Source: JACDHG01 sp963815295
GTDB taxonomy: Bacteria > Actinomycetota > Actinomycetes > Propionibacteriales > Nocardioidaceae
NCBI GenBank assembly: GCA_963815295.1
Contig: CAWFFZ010000008.1
Location: 2,108,001-2,172,000, forward strand
Direction of reading: 5' to 3'
Length of the DNA stretch: 64,000 bases
The notes beneath the pieces are model-generated. The model did no database searches. It saw nothing but the letters and a program-made list of their open reading frames with translations, and had not been told where the DNA came from. The position numbers and the translations under genes were made by a program. The stretch's first letter is position 1, and every line of letters starts with the position of its first letter. Positions 14,524 to 24,027 of the stretch are shown one piece after another.

Positions 14524-16041
14524 CTACTTGTCAGAGTCGCTCGTGTCGTCGTCGGCGGCCACGGCGGCCGTGCCATCGTCGGCGGCCTCCTCGTCGAGGG
14601 TCAGGTAGTCGGCACTGGCCACGACGTCGGCGGCCGCATCGGTCGACGGCTCCTCCGCCGCAGCTGGGGCAGCGGCAGCCGCTTGCGCGCGCCTTTCGAG
14701 CTCGGCCGCGTCGGCGTACGTGCCGTCTGGCTGCAGGGTCTTGAGCTCGACGACCTTGCCCGAGTCGTCTTTCACCGTTGCGGACTCGACGACAAGGGCG
14801 AGCGCCTTGCCACGGCGCACCTCAGCGACAAACTCGGGGATGTGGTTGTGCTCCATCGCGTGCTTGATGAAGTCATCAGGCGACTGGCCGGACTGCTGCG
14901 CTCGGCGGAGCAGGTGCTGGGTCAGCTCACCCTCGTCGACGCTGAGCGATTCGGCCGTCGCGATCTCGTCGAGCAGGAACTGCGCTGCCATGGCGTCGCG
15001 CACCCGCTTGTCGAGGTCAGCCGCGAACTCCTCCTCGGTCTGGCCTTCGGACTCGAGGTAGTCGGCCTCGGACATGCCGGCATACGCGAGCTGCTCGTTG
15101 ATCGAGTCGCGACGTGACTTCATCTCTTCGCCGATGGCACTGTCGGGCAAGGGGATCTCGACCATGGTGAGGAGCTTCTCGAGGACTGCGTCACGCGCGG
15201 CGCCAGCCTGCTCCATCCGGCCACCGCGCATGAGGCGGTCGCGTACGTCGGCTTTCAGCTCGGCGATCGTGTCGAACTCGGACGCCTGCTGGGCGAAGTC
15301 GTCATCGAGGTCGGGGAGCTCCTGCTCCTTGACGGCGGTCACCTTGACGGTCACATCGACGGACTGGTCCTTGAACTCGCCACCGACAAGTGTCGAGGCG
15401 AACGTCTTCTCGTCGCCCGCAGACATGTCGACGAGAGCGTCGTCGAGCCCCTCGAGCATGGTGGCGCGCCCCACCTGGTAGCTCATCCCGGTTGCTTGAG
15501 CTTCTTCGATCGGCTCGTCCTCCTTGGAGGCAGACAGGTCGATCGTGACGAAGTCACCGTCAGCCGCCGCCCGCTCGACAGGGTTGAGGCTGCCGAAGCG
15601 TTCGCGCAAGGTCTCGATCTGCTCGTCGACCTCGTCGTCACCGATGGAGATGGCGGCGACCTCGGCCTCGATGCCTTCGTATGTCGGCAGGCTGATCTCC
15701 GGCTTGACGTCGAGCTCGGCCGTGAAGTTGAGGTCGGCGCCGTCCTGGACCGCGTCGAGGTTGAGCTCCGGCTGGCCGAGCGGCACGATGTTGTTCTCCT
15801 GCAGGGCCTGGAAGTAGAGCCGAGGCAGAGCCTCCTGCACCGCTTCCTCGATCACGACCCCGCGCCCGACGCGCTGGTCGATGACCATGGCCGGCACCTT
15901 GCCCTTGCGAAAGCCGGGGATGCTGATCTGCTGAGCGATCTTCTTGTACGCCGCGTCGAGGCTCGGCTTGAGCTCCTCGAAGGGCACCTCGACGGTCATC
16001 TTGACCCGGGTCGGGTTCAAGGTCTCGACGGCGCTCTTCAC
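14524..16041 (-). CDS. tig: Trigger factor, ribosome-associated chaperone
   Basis: Ribosome-bound chaperone and peptidyl-prolyl isomerase of 505 residues. The ribosome-binding signature GFRKGKVP is near residue 45, a PPIase (FKBP-like) domain spans ~150-235, and the helical C-terminal substrate-binding domain follows. The acidic, alanine-rich tail (~430-505) is longer than usual but common in actinobacteria. GTG 16041 is chosen because AAGGAG lies seven bases upstream and the family motif begins at once (VKSAVETLNPTRVKM). In relatives clpP1 follows directly; here twelve unrelated genes intervene. Confidence 0.96.
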   Translation of the reverse strand: MKSAVETLNPTRVKMTVEVPFEELKPSLDAAYKKIAQQISIPGFRKGKVPAMVIDQRVGRGVVIEEAVQEALPRLYFQALQENNIVPLGQPELNLDAVQDGADLNFTAELDVKPEISLPTYEGIEAEVAAISIGDDEVDEQIETLRERFGSLNPVERAAADGDFVTIDLSASKEDEPIEEAQATGMSYQVGRATMLEGLDDALVDMSAGDEKTFASTLVGGEFKDQSVDVTVKVTAVKEQELPDLDDDFAQQASEFDTIAELKADVRDRLMRGGRMEQAGAARDAVLEKLLTMVEIPLPDSAIGEEMKSRRDSINEQLAYAGMSEADYLESEGQTEEEFAADLDKRVRDAMAAQFLLDEIATAESLSVDEGELTQHLLRRAQQSGQSPDDFIKHAMEHNHIPEFVAEVRRGKALALVVESATVKDDSGKVVELKTLQPDGTYADAAELERRAQAAAAAPAAAEEPSTDAAADVVASADYLTLDEEAADDGTAAVAADDDTSDSDK

Positions 16042-16190
16042 TGGTGTATCTCCTTGGAACTGGGGACGGGGCCGCGCCCATGCGTCAGCCACCCGGTGTG
16101 AGGCAAGCAGTCAGCCTATCCGCGGGTTGTGTGAGCGTGAAATCCGCTGATACGGCTGTGACGCGAGTGACGTACGGCCCCGCGGCTGGG

Positions 16191-16208
16191 CCCGGTGTTG
16201 GGACCGGG
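16191..16208 (-). terminator. Short GC hairpin downstream of dhaK
   Basis: CCCGGT and ACCGGG pair around a six-base loop immediately after the dhaK stop. It could end the aldolase/DhaKL transcript, but it lacks a T-run, so it is only a candidate. Confidence 0.4.
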
Positions 16209-16209
16209 G

Positions 16210-17205
16210 TCAGAAAACGCGGATTGCGATCTCGGCCGGCGCAGCCAGCAGCCCCTCGATCTCGTCGTCCAGCTTGGCCAATGTCACCGAGGCTCCTGCC
16301 ATGTCGAGTGAGGTGCAGTACTCGCCGACGTAGTTACGCCGTACGTTGATGCCCCGATCGGCAAGCTGCTGGTGAGCGCGCCCATACAGGATGTAGAGCT
16401 CGCTGATCGGAGTCCCGCCGAGGCCGTTGATCATCAGCGCCACGTTGTCGCCGTCGTTGAACGGCAGGTCGGACACGACGGCGTCGAGCATCTGGTCGAT
16501 GATCTCGTTTGCGGAGGTGAGCTTCTCCCGGCTGCGGCCTGGCTCGCCGTGGATGCCGACGCCCATCTCGATCTCGTCTGCGCCGAGCTCGAACAGTGGT
16601 GAGCCCTTGGCCGGCGGAGTGCAGGCGGTGAGGGCCATTCCCATCGTGCGGGTCATCGAGTTGACCTTCTCACCGATGCGAATGAGCTCGTCGAGATCGG
16701 CACCGCCTTCAGACGCGGCTCCGACTGCCTTCATCACGAAGAAGTTGCCGGCCACGCCACGACGACCCACGGTGTAGGTCGAGTCCTTGACGGCGACGTC
16801 GTCATCGATGATGAGAGTCTTCACGTTCACGCCGTCGGCAGCGCTCATCTCTTGTGACATGTCGAATGCCATCCGGTCGCCCGTGTAGTTGTTGACCAGC
16901 AGCAGGACACCCTTGTCCGAGGCCAGCAGCTTGGTCGTCTCGTAGACGTAGTCCATGGGTGGCGCAGCGAACACGTCCCCGGGGCAGGCAGCGTCGAGCA
17001 TGCCCTTACCGACCGCCATCACATGGGCTGGTTCGTGTCCCGAACCCGACCCCTGGATGATCGACACCTTGTCATTGCGTGGAGCATCCGCCCGCATGAT
17101 CAGGTTGAAGTCCGGGACGTACTTCAACGTGCTCGGGTTCGCGAGTGCCAGACCTTGCAGCATCTCGGGCACGAAGTTCTTGGGATCGTTGACGAACTTT
17201 TTCAC
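16210..17205 (-). CDS. dhaK: Dihydroxyacetone kinase-type subunit DhaK
   Basis: Substrate-binding subunit of a two-subunit ketose kinase, 331 residues. The substrate loop SGSGHEPAH and GKGMLDAACPGDVF are present, and the covalent-binding His is in GVGIHGEPG. GTG 17205 is preceded by GGAGGAAG and overlaps the dhaL stop as GTGA, so the two are coupled. No PTS-type DhaM gene is nearby, so ATP may be the phosphate donor, as in kinases of erythrulose and apulose. Given the adjacent aldolase, the substrate may be a C4 or C5 ketose rather than dihydroxyacetone (inference). Confidence 0.93.
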   Translation of the reverse strand: MKKFVNDPKNFVPEMLQGLALANPSTLKYVPDFNLIMRADAPRNDKVSIIQGSGSGHEPAHVMAVGKGMLDAACPGDVFAAPPMDYVYETTKLLASDKGVLLLVNNYTGDRMAFDMSQEMSAADGVNVKTLIIDDDVAVKDSTYTVGRRGVAGNFFVMKAVGAASEGGADLDELIRIGEKVNSMTRTMGMALTACTPPAKGSPLFELGADEIEMGVGIHGEPGRSREKLTSANEIIDQMLDAVVSDLPFNDGDNVALMINGLGGTPISELYILYGRAHQQLADRGINVRRNYVGEYCTSLDMAGASVTLAKLDDEIEGLLAAPAEIAIRVF

Positions 17206-17849
17206 GGGGCTTCCTCCCTCTCGTTCCACGCCAGAGCGATTTGCTCGACGATGACGGCGACGGCCGTAGCGCCCGCATCGACGGACCCCCGGCTTCTCTC
17301 GCCGGTGTAGGCCGCTCGGCCTCTTTTCGCGACCATCTCCACCGTCGCGTCGGCTGCGCTTCGGGTCGCGATCGCGGCTGCCTTCAAGGCGTCCGCGGAG
17401 CTGGATCCGGCCGACAGTGAGGCCTCGAGCGAGTCCGCGAGCGGCACGAGCGCGTCGATCAACGTCTTGTCTCCGATCTCGGCTCCGCCGCGCGCCTGGA
17501 TCCCCTCGACGGCCGCGCGGAGCATCGCGACGACCTTGGCTGCGTCGAGCTCGGTCGCGTCGCCAGCAACCATCCCGGCCCGCATGAAGCCGGTGCCCCA
17601 GATCGGGCCCGAGGTGCCACCGATACGAGACGTGATGAGCATGCCGATCTTCTTCAGGAACGTGCCAATGTCGCTCCTGTCCAGACCGTCGTACTGCTCG
17701 TCGAGCTTCTCGAAGCCCCTCCCTAGCGAGTATCCGAAGTCGCCGTCGCCGACGACAGCGTCGAGGTCGCCGAAGTACTTCTCGTTCTCGAGGCAGGTGC
17801 GACTGATCGTCTTGACGACCAGATCCACGTCGTTCCAACTGTCGGCCAT
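17202..17849 (-). CDS. dhaL: Dihydroxyacetone kinase-type subunit DhaL
   Basis: Nucleotide-binding subunit partnering DhaK, 215 residues, all-helical family. The Mg-ADP-binding aspartates are in AVVGDGDFGYSLGRG; Phe replaces the more usual His or Thr of the DGD-x-G motif, a difference seen among non-glycerone kinases. GGTSGPIWGTGF is the other conserved loop. It overlaps dhaK (GTGA) and follows the HAD gene by 26 bp. Confidence 0.93.
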   Translation of the reverse strand: MADSWNDVDLVVKTISRTCLENEKYFGDLDAVVGDGDFGYSLGRGFEKLDEQYDGLDRSDIGTFLKKIGMLITSRIGGTSGPIWGTGFMRAGMVAGDATELDAAKVVAMLRAAVEGIQARGGAEIGDKTLIDALVPLADSLEASLSAGSSSADALKAAAIATRSAADATVEMVAKRGRAAYTGERSRGSVDAGATAVAVIVEQIALAWNEREEAP

Positions 17850-17875
17850 GGATGAAACTCCTCGTTCGGTGATGG

Positions 17876-18664
17876 TTACGAAGACGCCGACCGCGCTGCT
17901 ATCAGCGCACCGATGTCCTGCACGGTGATGAAGGGACCCGGTGCCAAGCCTGCGGGGTCGGCGAGCACCTCGATCGGCGGCGAGCCTGGGTCACCTAAGG
18001 TCGACACGACGAGAGCCGCCTCGGTGAAGTCCTCTTCCCGGGTGTATCCACTGACCGTGACAAGCGTGGTGAGGCCTGCGCCGGTCGCCGCACGGAGGCC
18101 GTTCCGCGAGTCCTCGATCACGACCGTTGACGCGACGTCCAGCCCGAGCTCGGAGACCGTCAGTTCGTAGACGGCGGGATCGGGCTTCTTTCGAGGTACG
18201 ACGTCGCCGGCGAAGACGGGGATCGTGGCAGCGACGTCGTCACCAACAGCGGAGGCCAGAACGGCGCGCACCGACTGCTCGGCCGAAGTGGACGCGACTG
18301 CGACGACCCAGCCCGCCGCGCGCGCCTCGCCGATGATGCGCGCGATCCCTGGCCTCGCCGGCATCTTTCCGCCAGCCACAAGAGCCGTGAACTCGTCGGT
18401 CTTGGCACGATGCCAGCGAAGCACAACCTCGGCACGGTCCTGTTCGGTTGAGGGAGAGCCTGCCGCGCGGAACACCTCGGGGTCGTCGAGCAAGACCGAG
18501 AGTCGTTCCTTACCACCGCCGATAGCCAGCATCCGGCCGTAGTCGTCCTCACTCCACCGCACTGGGAGGTCGAAGGCCTCGAACGTGGCGTTGAAAGCCG
18601 GCAGGTGCCCAAACCGCTCGGTGTCCGCGAGGACTCCGTCGCAGTCGAACACCAACGCGGTCAT
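17876..18664 (-). CDS. HAD-superfamily hydrolase (beta-phosphoglucomutase/CbbY-like)
   Basis: Predicted phosphatase or phosphomutase of 262 residues. Motif I is VFDCDGVLADTE (nucleophile Asp and acid Asp), motif II lies in VAVASTS, Lys of motif III in VVPRKKPDP, and motif IV in VVIEDSRNGL. This is the CbbY/PGMB subgroup that acts on sugar phosphates. ATG 18664 overlaps the aldolase stop as ATGA, so the two are coupled. In this operon it could remove phosphate from an aldolase product or substrate; which one is unknown. Confidence 0.9.
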   Translation of the reverse strand: MTALVFDCDGVLADTERFGHLPAFNATFEAFDLPVRWSEDDYGRMLAIGGGKERLSVLLDDPEVFRAAGSPSTEQDRAEVVLRWHRAKTDEFTALVAGGKMPARPGIARIIGEARAAGWVVAVASTSAEQSVRAVLASAVGDDVAATIPVFAGDVVPRKKPDPAVYELTVSELGLDVASTVVIEDSRNGLRAATGAGLTTLVTVSGYTREEDFTEAALVVSTLGDPGSPPIEVLADPAGLAPGPFITVQDIGALIAARSASS

Positions 18665-19518
18665 GCTTTGCCGTCGCTGCCGAACATCCGAATGTGGTCG
18701 CTCGCCATGGCCTTGACGGCGTCGTGGATGGCGGTGAACAAGGAGGGAGGATCCCATCGATTGCGCTCTCTGGCCTCCTCCAAATGCGCGAGCGAAGCTT
18801 GCATGTAACCCACCTTCAAGGCGGTGGAGATGTTGACCTTCGCGCATCCGCGCGAGATCAGGTCGGCAAACTGCTCTGGCGAGAGCCCTGAGCCACCGTG
18901 CAGTGCCATCGGCACCCCGGTCGCCTCGACGAGATTGCTGACCCGCTTCGCGTCGAGGGCAGGGCTAGCGCGGTAGATGCCGTGCGCGTTGCCGATGGCT
19001 GGGGCGAAGACGTCCACCTCGGTGACACGAATGAACTCAGTGGCCACCTCCATCGACTGCTGAGCCGACTCCTCGTCGGAACCCACGTCATCCTCGACTC
19101 CAGTGATGCCCTCGATCTCACCCTCGACGTGAGCACCGTAGCGACGGGCCTCGGCGACCACCTCGACCGTTTGCCTTTGGTTCTCCTCAACCGGAAGGCT
19201 GGACGCGTCGAACAGCACCGAGTTCCAGCCCGCCTCGAGGCAGGAGGAGATCACCGCCCGATCGGGACAGTGGTCGAGATGAAGGGCCACGGGCACGTCG
19301 GCGTCCTTGACGACCGCGTCGAACATCGCCTTCACGACATCGCGTCCGAGCGACTTCACCGTCTTGACCGAGGTCTGCACGATCAGCGGCGAACGGAGCT
19401 CCTCGGCTGCATCGACCACCGCCTGCAGACTCAGTACGTCGACGATATTGATGGCGGGTACGCCGTACCCGTCCTGAAGCGCCGAGCGGACCATCGGGTC
19501 CAGCGGTGCTACAGGCAC
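18661..19518 (-). CDS. Class II (zinc-dependent) ketose-bisphosphate aldolase
   Basis: Cleaves a phosphorylated ketose to dihydroxyacetone phosphate plus an aldehyde. Zinc-binding histidines are visible in VALHLDHCPD, GNAHGIY and LHGGSGL, with GYGVPAINIVD at the N-terminus and VEGEIEGI further on. GTG 19518 has GGAGGGGGGA just upstream and gives 285 residues, the family length. It is the first gene of an operon with HAD, dhaL and dhaK. That company suggests an accessory ketose pathway rather than glycolysis, for example erythrulose- or apulose-type catabolism. The natural substrate cannot be read from sequence. Confidence 0.92.
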   Translation of the reverse strand: MPVAPLDPMVRSALQDGYGVPAINIVDVLSLQAVVDAAEELRSPLIVQTSVKTVKSLGRDVVKAMFDAVVKDADVPVALHLDHCPDRAVISSCLEAGWNSVLFDASSLPVEENQRQTVEVVAEARRYGAHVEGEIEGITGVEDDVGSDEESAQQSMEVATEFIRVTEVDVFAPAIGNAHGIYRASPALDAKRVSNLVEATGVPMALHGGSGLSPEQFADLISRGCAKVNISTALKVGYMQASLAHLEEARERNRWDPPSLFTAIHDAVKAMASDHIRMFGSDGKA

Positions 19519-19665
19519 TGTCCCCCCTCCGATTGAAGGTTCTACGACATCGCTCAGTGTCGCAGGGACGGCCCGACGTGGGAACAGGCGAAGCGTGTTT
19601 TCTTGCGCTGATTGGCGCGGGTGCGGCAATGGCCGAAATGTGCCGCTGAGCAGGATCTACATAAG

Positions 19666-19738
19666 TCGGGGCGACAGGACTCGAACCTGCGGTCTCCTGC
19701 TCCCAAAGCAGGCGCGCTAGCCACTACGCTACGCCCCG
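19666..19738 (-). tRNA. tRNA-Pro (anticodon TGG)
   Basis: On the minus strand the acceptor stem CGGGGCG pairs with CGCCCCG. The anticodon stem CCTGC/GCAGG encloses TTTGGGA, giving anticodon TGG. The T arm has TTCGAGT, and the discriminator is A. No CCA is encoded. Confidence 0.96.
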
Positions 19739-19780
19739 GTTGACGCCCGCTGAGTGTAGTCGAGCAGGCCCTTGAGAACG

Positions 19781-20341
19781 TCATCCGACTCCGGCCGGAT
19801 CAGCGTCTGCCAGGCGGCGCCGCAGCCGGACCTCGGGATGCGGGACGTCGATCGCCACCCACGCCGACGTGGCACCGTCCAGACGCCAGCCGCGGCGCTC
19901 GTACCACCGGCGCGCCTGCACGTTGTCGCGCAGCACCCAAAGCGCCGCGTCGTCATACCCGTGCTGGACGAACTCGTCGAGCAAGACGTCGTGCACGGCG
20001 AGGCCAATGCCGCGCTCTTGGAAGGCCGGGTGCGTGTACAGCGCGTAGAGCTCTGCCAGCGTGGCCGTCTCGGGTGTCTCGTCGTCCTCGTCCTGCGGGC
20101 GGTAGGGGCCGCCGATGCCGTATGCCGCGACCTCGCCCTTGACCTCCGCCACGCGGAAGATGCGCTCGTCTGGGGGGTCGGTGATGTTGCTCCGCCAGCG
20201 GTCGCGATATTCGTCGAGCTCCATCGCGTCGAGGCGCTCTTGGATGACGATGCCGGTATAGGCGTCCCGCCAGGTCTCGACGTTGACGACGGCCAGCCGG
20301 TCGACATCCTCCAGCCGGGGCGGTCTGACCACGATGCTCAC
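19781..20341 (-). CDS. GNAT-family N-acetyltransferase
   Basis: Acetyl-CoA-dependent acyltransferase of 186 residues. The N-terminus (VRPPRLEDVDRLAVVN) and the acetyl-CoA-binding motif A (ALYTHPAFQERGIGLAVHD) are typical, as is the C-terminal LRDNVQARRWYERRGW. The substrate is unknown. It lies between tRNA-Pro and tRNA-Gly and appears monocistronic. Confidence 0.9.
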   Translation of the reverse strand: MSIVVRPPRLEDVDRLAVVNVETWRDAYTGIVIQERLDAMELDEYRDRWRSNITDPPDERIFRVAEVKGEVAAYGIGGPYRPQDEDDETPETATLAELYALYTHPAFQERGIGLAVHDVLLDEFVQHGYDDAALWVLRDNVQARRWYERRGWRLDGATSAWVAIDVPHPEVRLRRRLADADPAGVG

Positions 20342-20458
20342 TTAAGGGAGTCTCCCAGCGTGGCGCCGGTTCGCGATAGATGCGCAGTTCGTGGGACCAT
20401 GTACGCCGCGTCGACTCGTCGCGCCCGGGTCACCCGGTCGAGGCGTCAGATGTCATAC

Positions 20459-20532
20459 GCGGGTGTAGCTCAATGGTAGAGCCCCAGCCTTCCAAGCTGG
20501 CCATGCCGGTTCGATCCCGGTCACCCGCTCCA
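20459..20532 (+). tRNA. tRNA-Gly (anticodon TCC)
   Basis: Acceptor stem GCGGGTG/CACCCGC, anticodon stem CCAGC/GCTGG with loop CTTCCAA (anticodon TCC), T loop TTCGATC and an encoded CCA at 20530-20532. Its last 11 bases begin a 28-bp sequence that recurs at 24705, marking it as an integration site. Confidence 0.97.
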
Positions 20533-20549
20533 GTATTTCCGCAGGTCAA
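20522..20549. repeat. att-like direct repeat, left copy (in tRNA-Gly 3' end)
   Basis: This 28-bp sequence begins CACCCGCTCCA, the acceptor 3' strand and CCA of tRNA-Gly, and continues into TATTTCCGCAGGTCAA. It matches 24705-24732 with a single mismatch. A tRNA 3' end repeated downstream is the usual footprint of tyrosine-recombinase integration. Confidence 0.85.
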
Positions 20550-20590
20550 TGAGACTTGAATGGTGCCCGACGCTGCCCTCCCCGGAACGG

Positions 20591-20839
20591 TTACTCGGCC
20601 TCCGCGCGTCCCGGGTGAGAACCCGGCTCTGCCGGAAGCGGGCAGTAACCCCGTCTCTTCGCATGAAGGATGTTCAGCACGCCGATGGCGGCTCCGGCAG
20701 CAATGACCACGATCGGTGCCAGATTGAGAGCAAACCCGAGTAGCACCAGCACGACTCCCGAGCCCACGCCCCACAAGACCGGATGAACCACGACCCAGTC
20801 ACTGAACCGCTTCAGCAGACTGCGCATCTGCTCCCACAT
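20591..20839 (-). CDS. Small membrane protein, hypothetical
   Basis: An 82-residue protein with a basic N-terminus (RSLLKRFSDW) and a long hydrophobic section (~15-58) that can form two transmembrane helices separated by APIVV. The C-terminal tail is hydrophilic. I do not recognise a family. ATG 20839 directly follows GCGAGGG, and ATG 20827 follows GGGAG, so the exact start is unclear. It is the first gene inside the tRNA-Gly island, transcribed toward the tRNA. Confidence 0.55.
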   Translation of the reverse strand: MWEQMRSLLKRFSDWVVVHPVLWGVGSGVVLVLLGFALNLAPIVVIAAGAAIGVLNILHAKRRGYCPLPAEPGSHPGRAEAE

Positions 20840-21089
20840 CCCTCGCTTGGACTGCCAACGAACGTAGGGCCAACCTCCTCCCGATGTCGAGAGACGACCG
20901 GGGGTTCGCTCTCGGAGCCAGGACCACAGCCTGGAGGGGATACGCGCGAGTCTCGTTGCTACGTCAAGTCAAGTGCGCGCCACCGGCGCGCGCCGACCCT
21001 GCCGTTGAGTGCGTGTGGCCCAGGTTAAGCGCCCGCCTCACATCACTTCAGCCGCGTCCTCCGCCCAGAAGGACGCAGTCGAGACGGGA

Positions 21090-22774
21090 CTAGGCCAGCC
21101 GGCGCCCCTCCGGCGGCACCACGCGGAGCCACCGGTAGCCGTAGCCATCCAGCGCGACCTCCGCACGTCCGTTCGCGTCGAGCTCGGTCTCCCCTTCCTG
21201 GAGCAGGTCGACCAAGCGGCAGCCGGGCTCGCAGTCGGCGAGCTGCAGCGGGACCGTGCAGCGCTCCGACGAGAGGTTGTGTACGGCGAGCATCCGCCGG
21301 TCGTTCCACTGGGCGTCGTGAGCCAGCACGCTGCGGTGTGGCTGGTCGAGGATCGTGAAGTCCGCCCAGCCGAGCTCGGGCGACTCGCGGTACCTCCGGA
21401 TCAGCAGTGCGACGAAGTTCAGCAGCGAGTCCGGGTCGGCGCGCTGGTCGGCACGTTGACGTGCTCAGGGCCGAAGGGACCTTCGACGACGGGCCGTCGC
21501 AGGCGTGACGGTGCCGCGGTCGTGAAGCCGCCATTGCGCTGGGGGGACCACTGCATGGGTGAGCGGACCGCCATGCGGCCCTCGATGTCGAGGTTCTCGC
21601 CCATGCCGATCTCCTCTCCGTAGAACAGCGCAGGGGGTGCCCGGGAGGGAGAACATCAGGCTGTAGGCCATCTTGATCCGGCGTGGGTCGCCGTCGAGCA
21701 TCGGCGGCAGCCGCCGCCGCAGGCCCCGGCCGAAGAGCTGCATGCTCGGGGTCGGGGCCGAAGGCGTCAAAGACCTCCTGGCGCTCGCCCTCACTGAGCT
21801 TGTCGAGCGTGAGCTCGTCGTGGTTGCGCAGGAACGACGCCCACTGGGCGTCGGGGTTGATGGTCGGTCGTCGTTTTAGCGTACGGGCGAGCGGTCGGGC
21901 GTCCTCGCGGGCCAGCGAGAGGTACAGGTTCTGCATGCCGACGAAGTCGAACATCATCGTCAGCTCGTCGCCGTCACGGCCGCCGAAGAACTTCTTCTGC
22001 TCCGGGTAGGGCAGGTTCACCTCTCCGAGCAGGATGCCGTCGCCCGTGCGCCTGCCAAGGAACGATCGCAACGCGGCCAGGTAGTCGTGAGGGTCGGCGA
22101 AGTCCTCCTTCTGGTTGTCCGGGATCCCCTCCAGACCAAGCAGGAACGGCACGGCGTCGACCCGGAAGCCGGAGATGCCGAGCTCGAGCCAGAAGCCCAT
22201 CACCTTCGCGATCTCGTCTCGGACCTTAGGGTTGGCCACGTTGAGGTCGGGTTGGTGCTTGTAGAACCGGTGCAGGTAGTACTCCCCGGTGCGCTCGTCC
22301 AGCTCCCAGATGCTGTCCTCCTGGTCGGGGAAGACGACCTGGTCGGAGGTGTCGTGCTCGGGCGCCTCCGCCCGCCATACGTAGATAGTCCCGGAAGGGT
22401 GAGCCCTTGCTCGACCGTGCCGCCTTGAACCACGGGTGCTTGTCGGAGGTGTGGTTTACGACCAGATCGACGATCACCCGGATGCCGCGGTCGCGGGCGG
22501 TGCGGACCAGCTCGACCAGGTCGCCGTGCGTGCCCAGCCGAGGGTCGACGCCGTAGAAGTCGGTGATGTCATAGCCGTCGTCGCGGTTGGCCGTCGGGTA
22601 GAACGGCATCAACCACAAGCACGTGACGCCGAGCTCGGCGAGATAGTCGACCCGCTCCGTGACGCCGACGAAGTCGCCGACTCCGTCACCGTTCCAGTCG
22701 AGGAAGGTCTCGACATCCAGGCAGTAGACGACAGCCGTCTTCCACCACAGGTCTGCGGTGTCACTGATCCTCAT
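21090..22774 (-). pseudogene. Trehalose synthase-like alpha-amylase (GH13), frameshifted
   Basis: Near full-length GH13 enzyme broken by about four indels. ATG 22774 has GGGAGG upstream; the first frame gives WWKTAVVYCLDVETFLDWNGD, DGYDITDFY and VDLVVNHTSDKHPWF. Frame changes are needed near 22390, 21745, 21630 and 21455 to continue through FRVDAVPF (catalytic Asp region), LLGEVNLP (catalytic Glu), FLRNHDELTLD, GENLDIEGR and the C-terminal domain ending at 21090. The summed length (~560 codons) is normal for the family. It was probably cotranscribed with the LLM gene, an association found in other actinobacteria. Confidence 0.85.
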
Positions 22775-22814
22775 GCGTGCCCTCCCGGGTACGACGGTCG
22801 TGGTTGCCTCGTGG

Positions 22815-23779
22815 TCAGTGGACCCGCAGCTGCGGGAGCACGCGATCCGCGAACGCCTCCTGGAAGGCCCGCTGCTCCTGGCCGACATGGTGCAGGAACA
22901 GCTCGTCGAACCCGAGCTCGACGAACTCGGCGAGCCAAGCGGCGTGCCGGTCGAGGTCGTCGGAGACGAGCACGACCTGCTTCACCTGCTCGACCGGGAC
23001 GTGCTCGGAGGCGATGTCGAAAGTCTCGGCGGAGTCGATGTCCCAGGATGCCGGTGGGGAGAAGGTGTTGGTGCGCCACTGGTCGTGGGCGATCGCCTCC
23101 GCACGTTGACATCGAAGGGTCCCAGGACAGGTGCACCTGCAGGCGCAATGGTCCCTTGCCCCCGGCGCCGCGGTAGGCGTCGATCATCTGGCGCAGCTTG
23201 TCGTGCGGCTGGTTCACGGTGATCAGCCCGTCGGCCCAGGCTGCGACCTCGCCCGCGGTGGTCACGCTGACCGCGGGGCCGACCAGGTGCGGCGCCGGGT
23301 CAGGCAAGGACCAGAGCCGCGCGCGGCTCACGGTGACGAGTCCCTGGTGGGTGACCTCCTCGCCAGCGAGGAGCCGGCGGATGACCTCGACGCACTCCCG
23401 CAGTCTGGCGTTGCGGACCTCCTTGGGTGGCCACGGGTCCCCGGTGATGTGCTCATTCGAGGCCTCCCCGGAGCCGAGAGCGGCCCAGATCCGACCGGGG
23501 AACATGGCGCCGAGCGTGCCGAGCGCCTGGGCGATGATCGCCGGGTGGTAACGCTGTCCCGGGGCATTCACGACACCGAAGGGCAGGCTCGTCGTGGCCA
23601 GCGCAGCGCCGAGCCAGGCCCACGCGAAGCCCGAGTGTCCCTGGCGCTCGCTCCACGGCACGAAGTGGTCCGAGGACATCGCGGCGTCGAACCCGAACTT
23701 CCTCTGCGCGCTGCACGTCCTGGAGCAGCTGACCTGGGTGGATCTGCTCGTGCGAGCAGTGGAATCCGATGGTTGTCAT
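22815..23779 (-). pseudogene. LLM-class flavin-dependent oxidoreductase (TIGR03885-like), frameshifted
   Basis: A luciferase-like monooxygenase-fold oxidoreductase of normal length (~320 codons) with two frame changes. ATG 23779 starts TTIGFHCSHEQIHPG; near 23696 a base must be dropped to continue into FDAAMSSDHFVPW, ALATTSLPFGV and GEASNEHITGDPWP. Near 23110 a second change leads to a C-terminus ending VLPQLRVH at 22815. The TGA lies 41 bp before the amylase start, so the two were one operon. Both indels could be recent or technical. Confidence 0.8.
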
Positions 23780-23793
23780 GTGCGCGTTGGCCC

Positions 23794-24027
23794 CTACCCG
23801 TTCTCGTCGACTTGTGGCGACTGCCCACTGCGCCACGTCACCAGGGTGCCCTCGATCTTTGTGCTCCACAACTCCCAGGCCATTCGGCCCAGGGCGTCTG
23901 ACAGTGGAGTCAGGCGTCGCTGGCACTGGTCGTTCAGCGTCTGCGGGCTGTTGAAACAACTGGAGCTCTCCGAGCGCTCAATGGCCCCTGCTGGCACCAA
24001 CAAACGACCAAAGAGGTAGCCAAGCAC
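23794..24027 (-). CDS. Short open frame of unknown significance
   Basis: A 77-residue open frame in the ~370-bp gap between the LLM pseudogene and the P-loop kinase gene. It reads through a cysteine-serine-rich middle and ends WRSGQSPQVDENG, 14 bp before the LLM start. No family is recognised and no strong ribosome binding site is visible. It may be a short leader gene of the LLM/amylase operon or chance. Confidence 0.25.
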   Translation of the reverse strand: MLGYLFGRLLVPAGAIERSESSSCFNSPQTLNDQCQRRLTPLSDALGRMAWELWSTKIEGTLVTWRSGQSPQVDENG

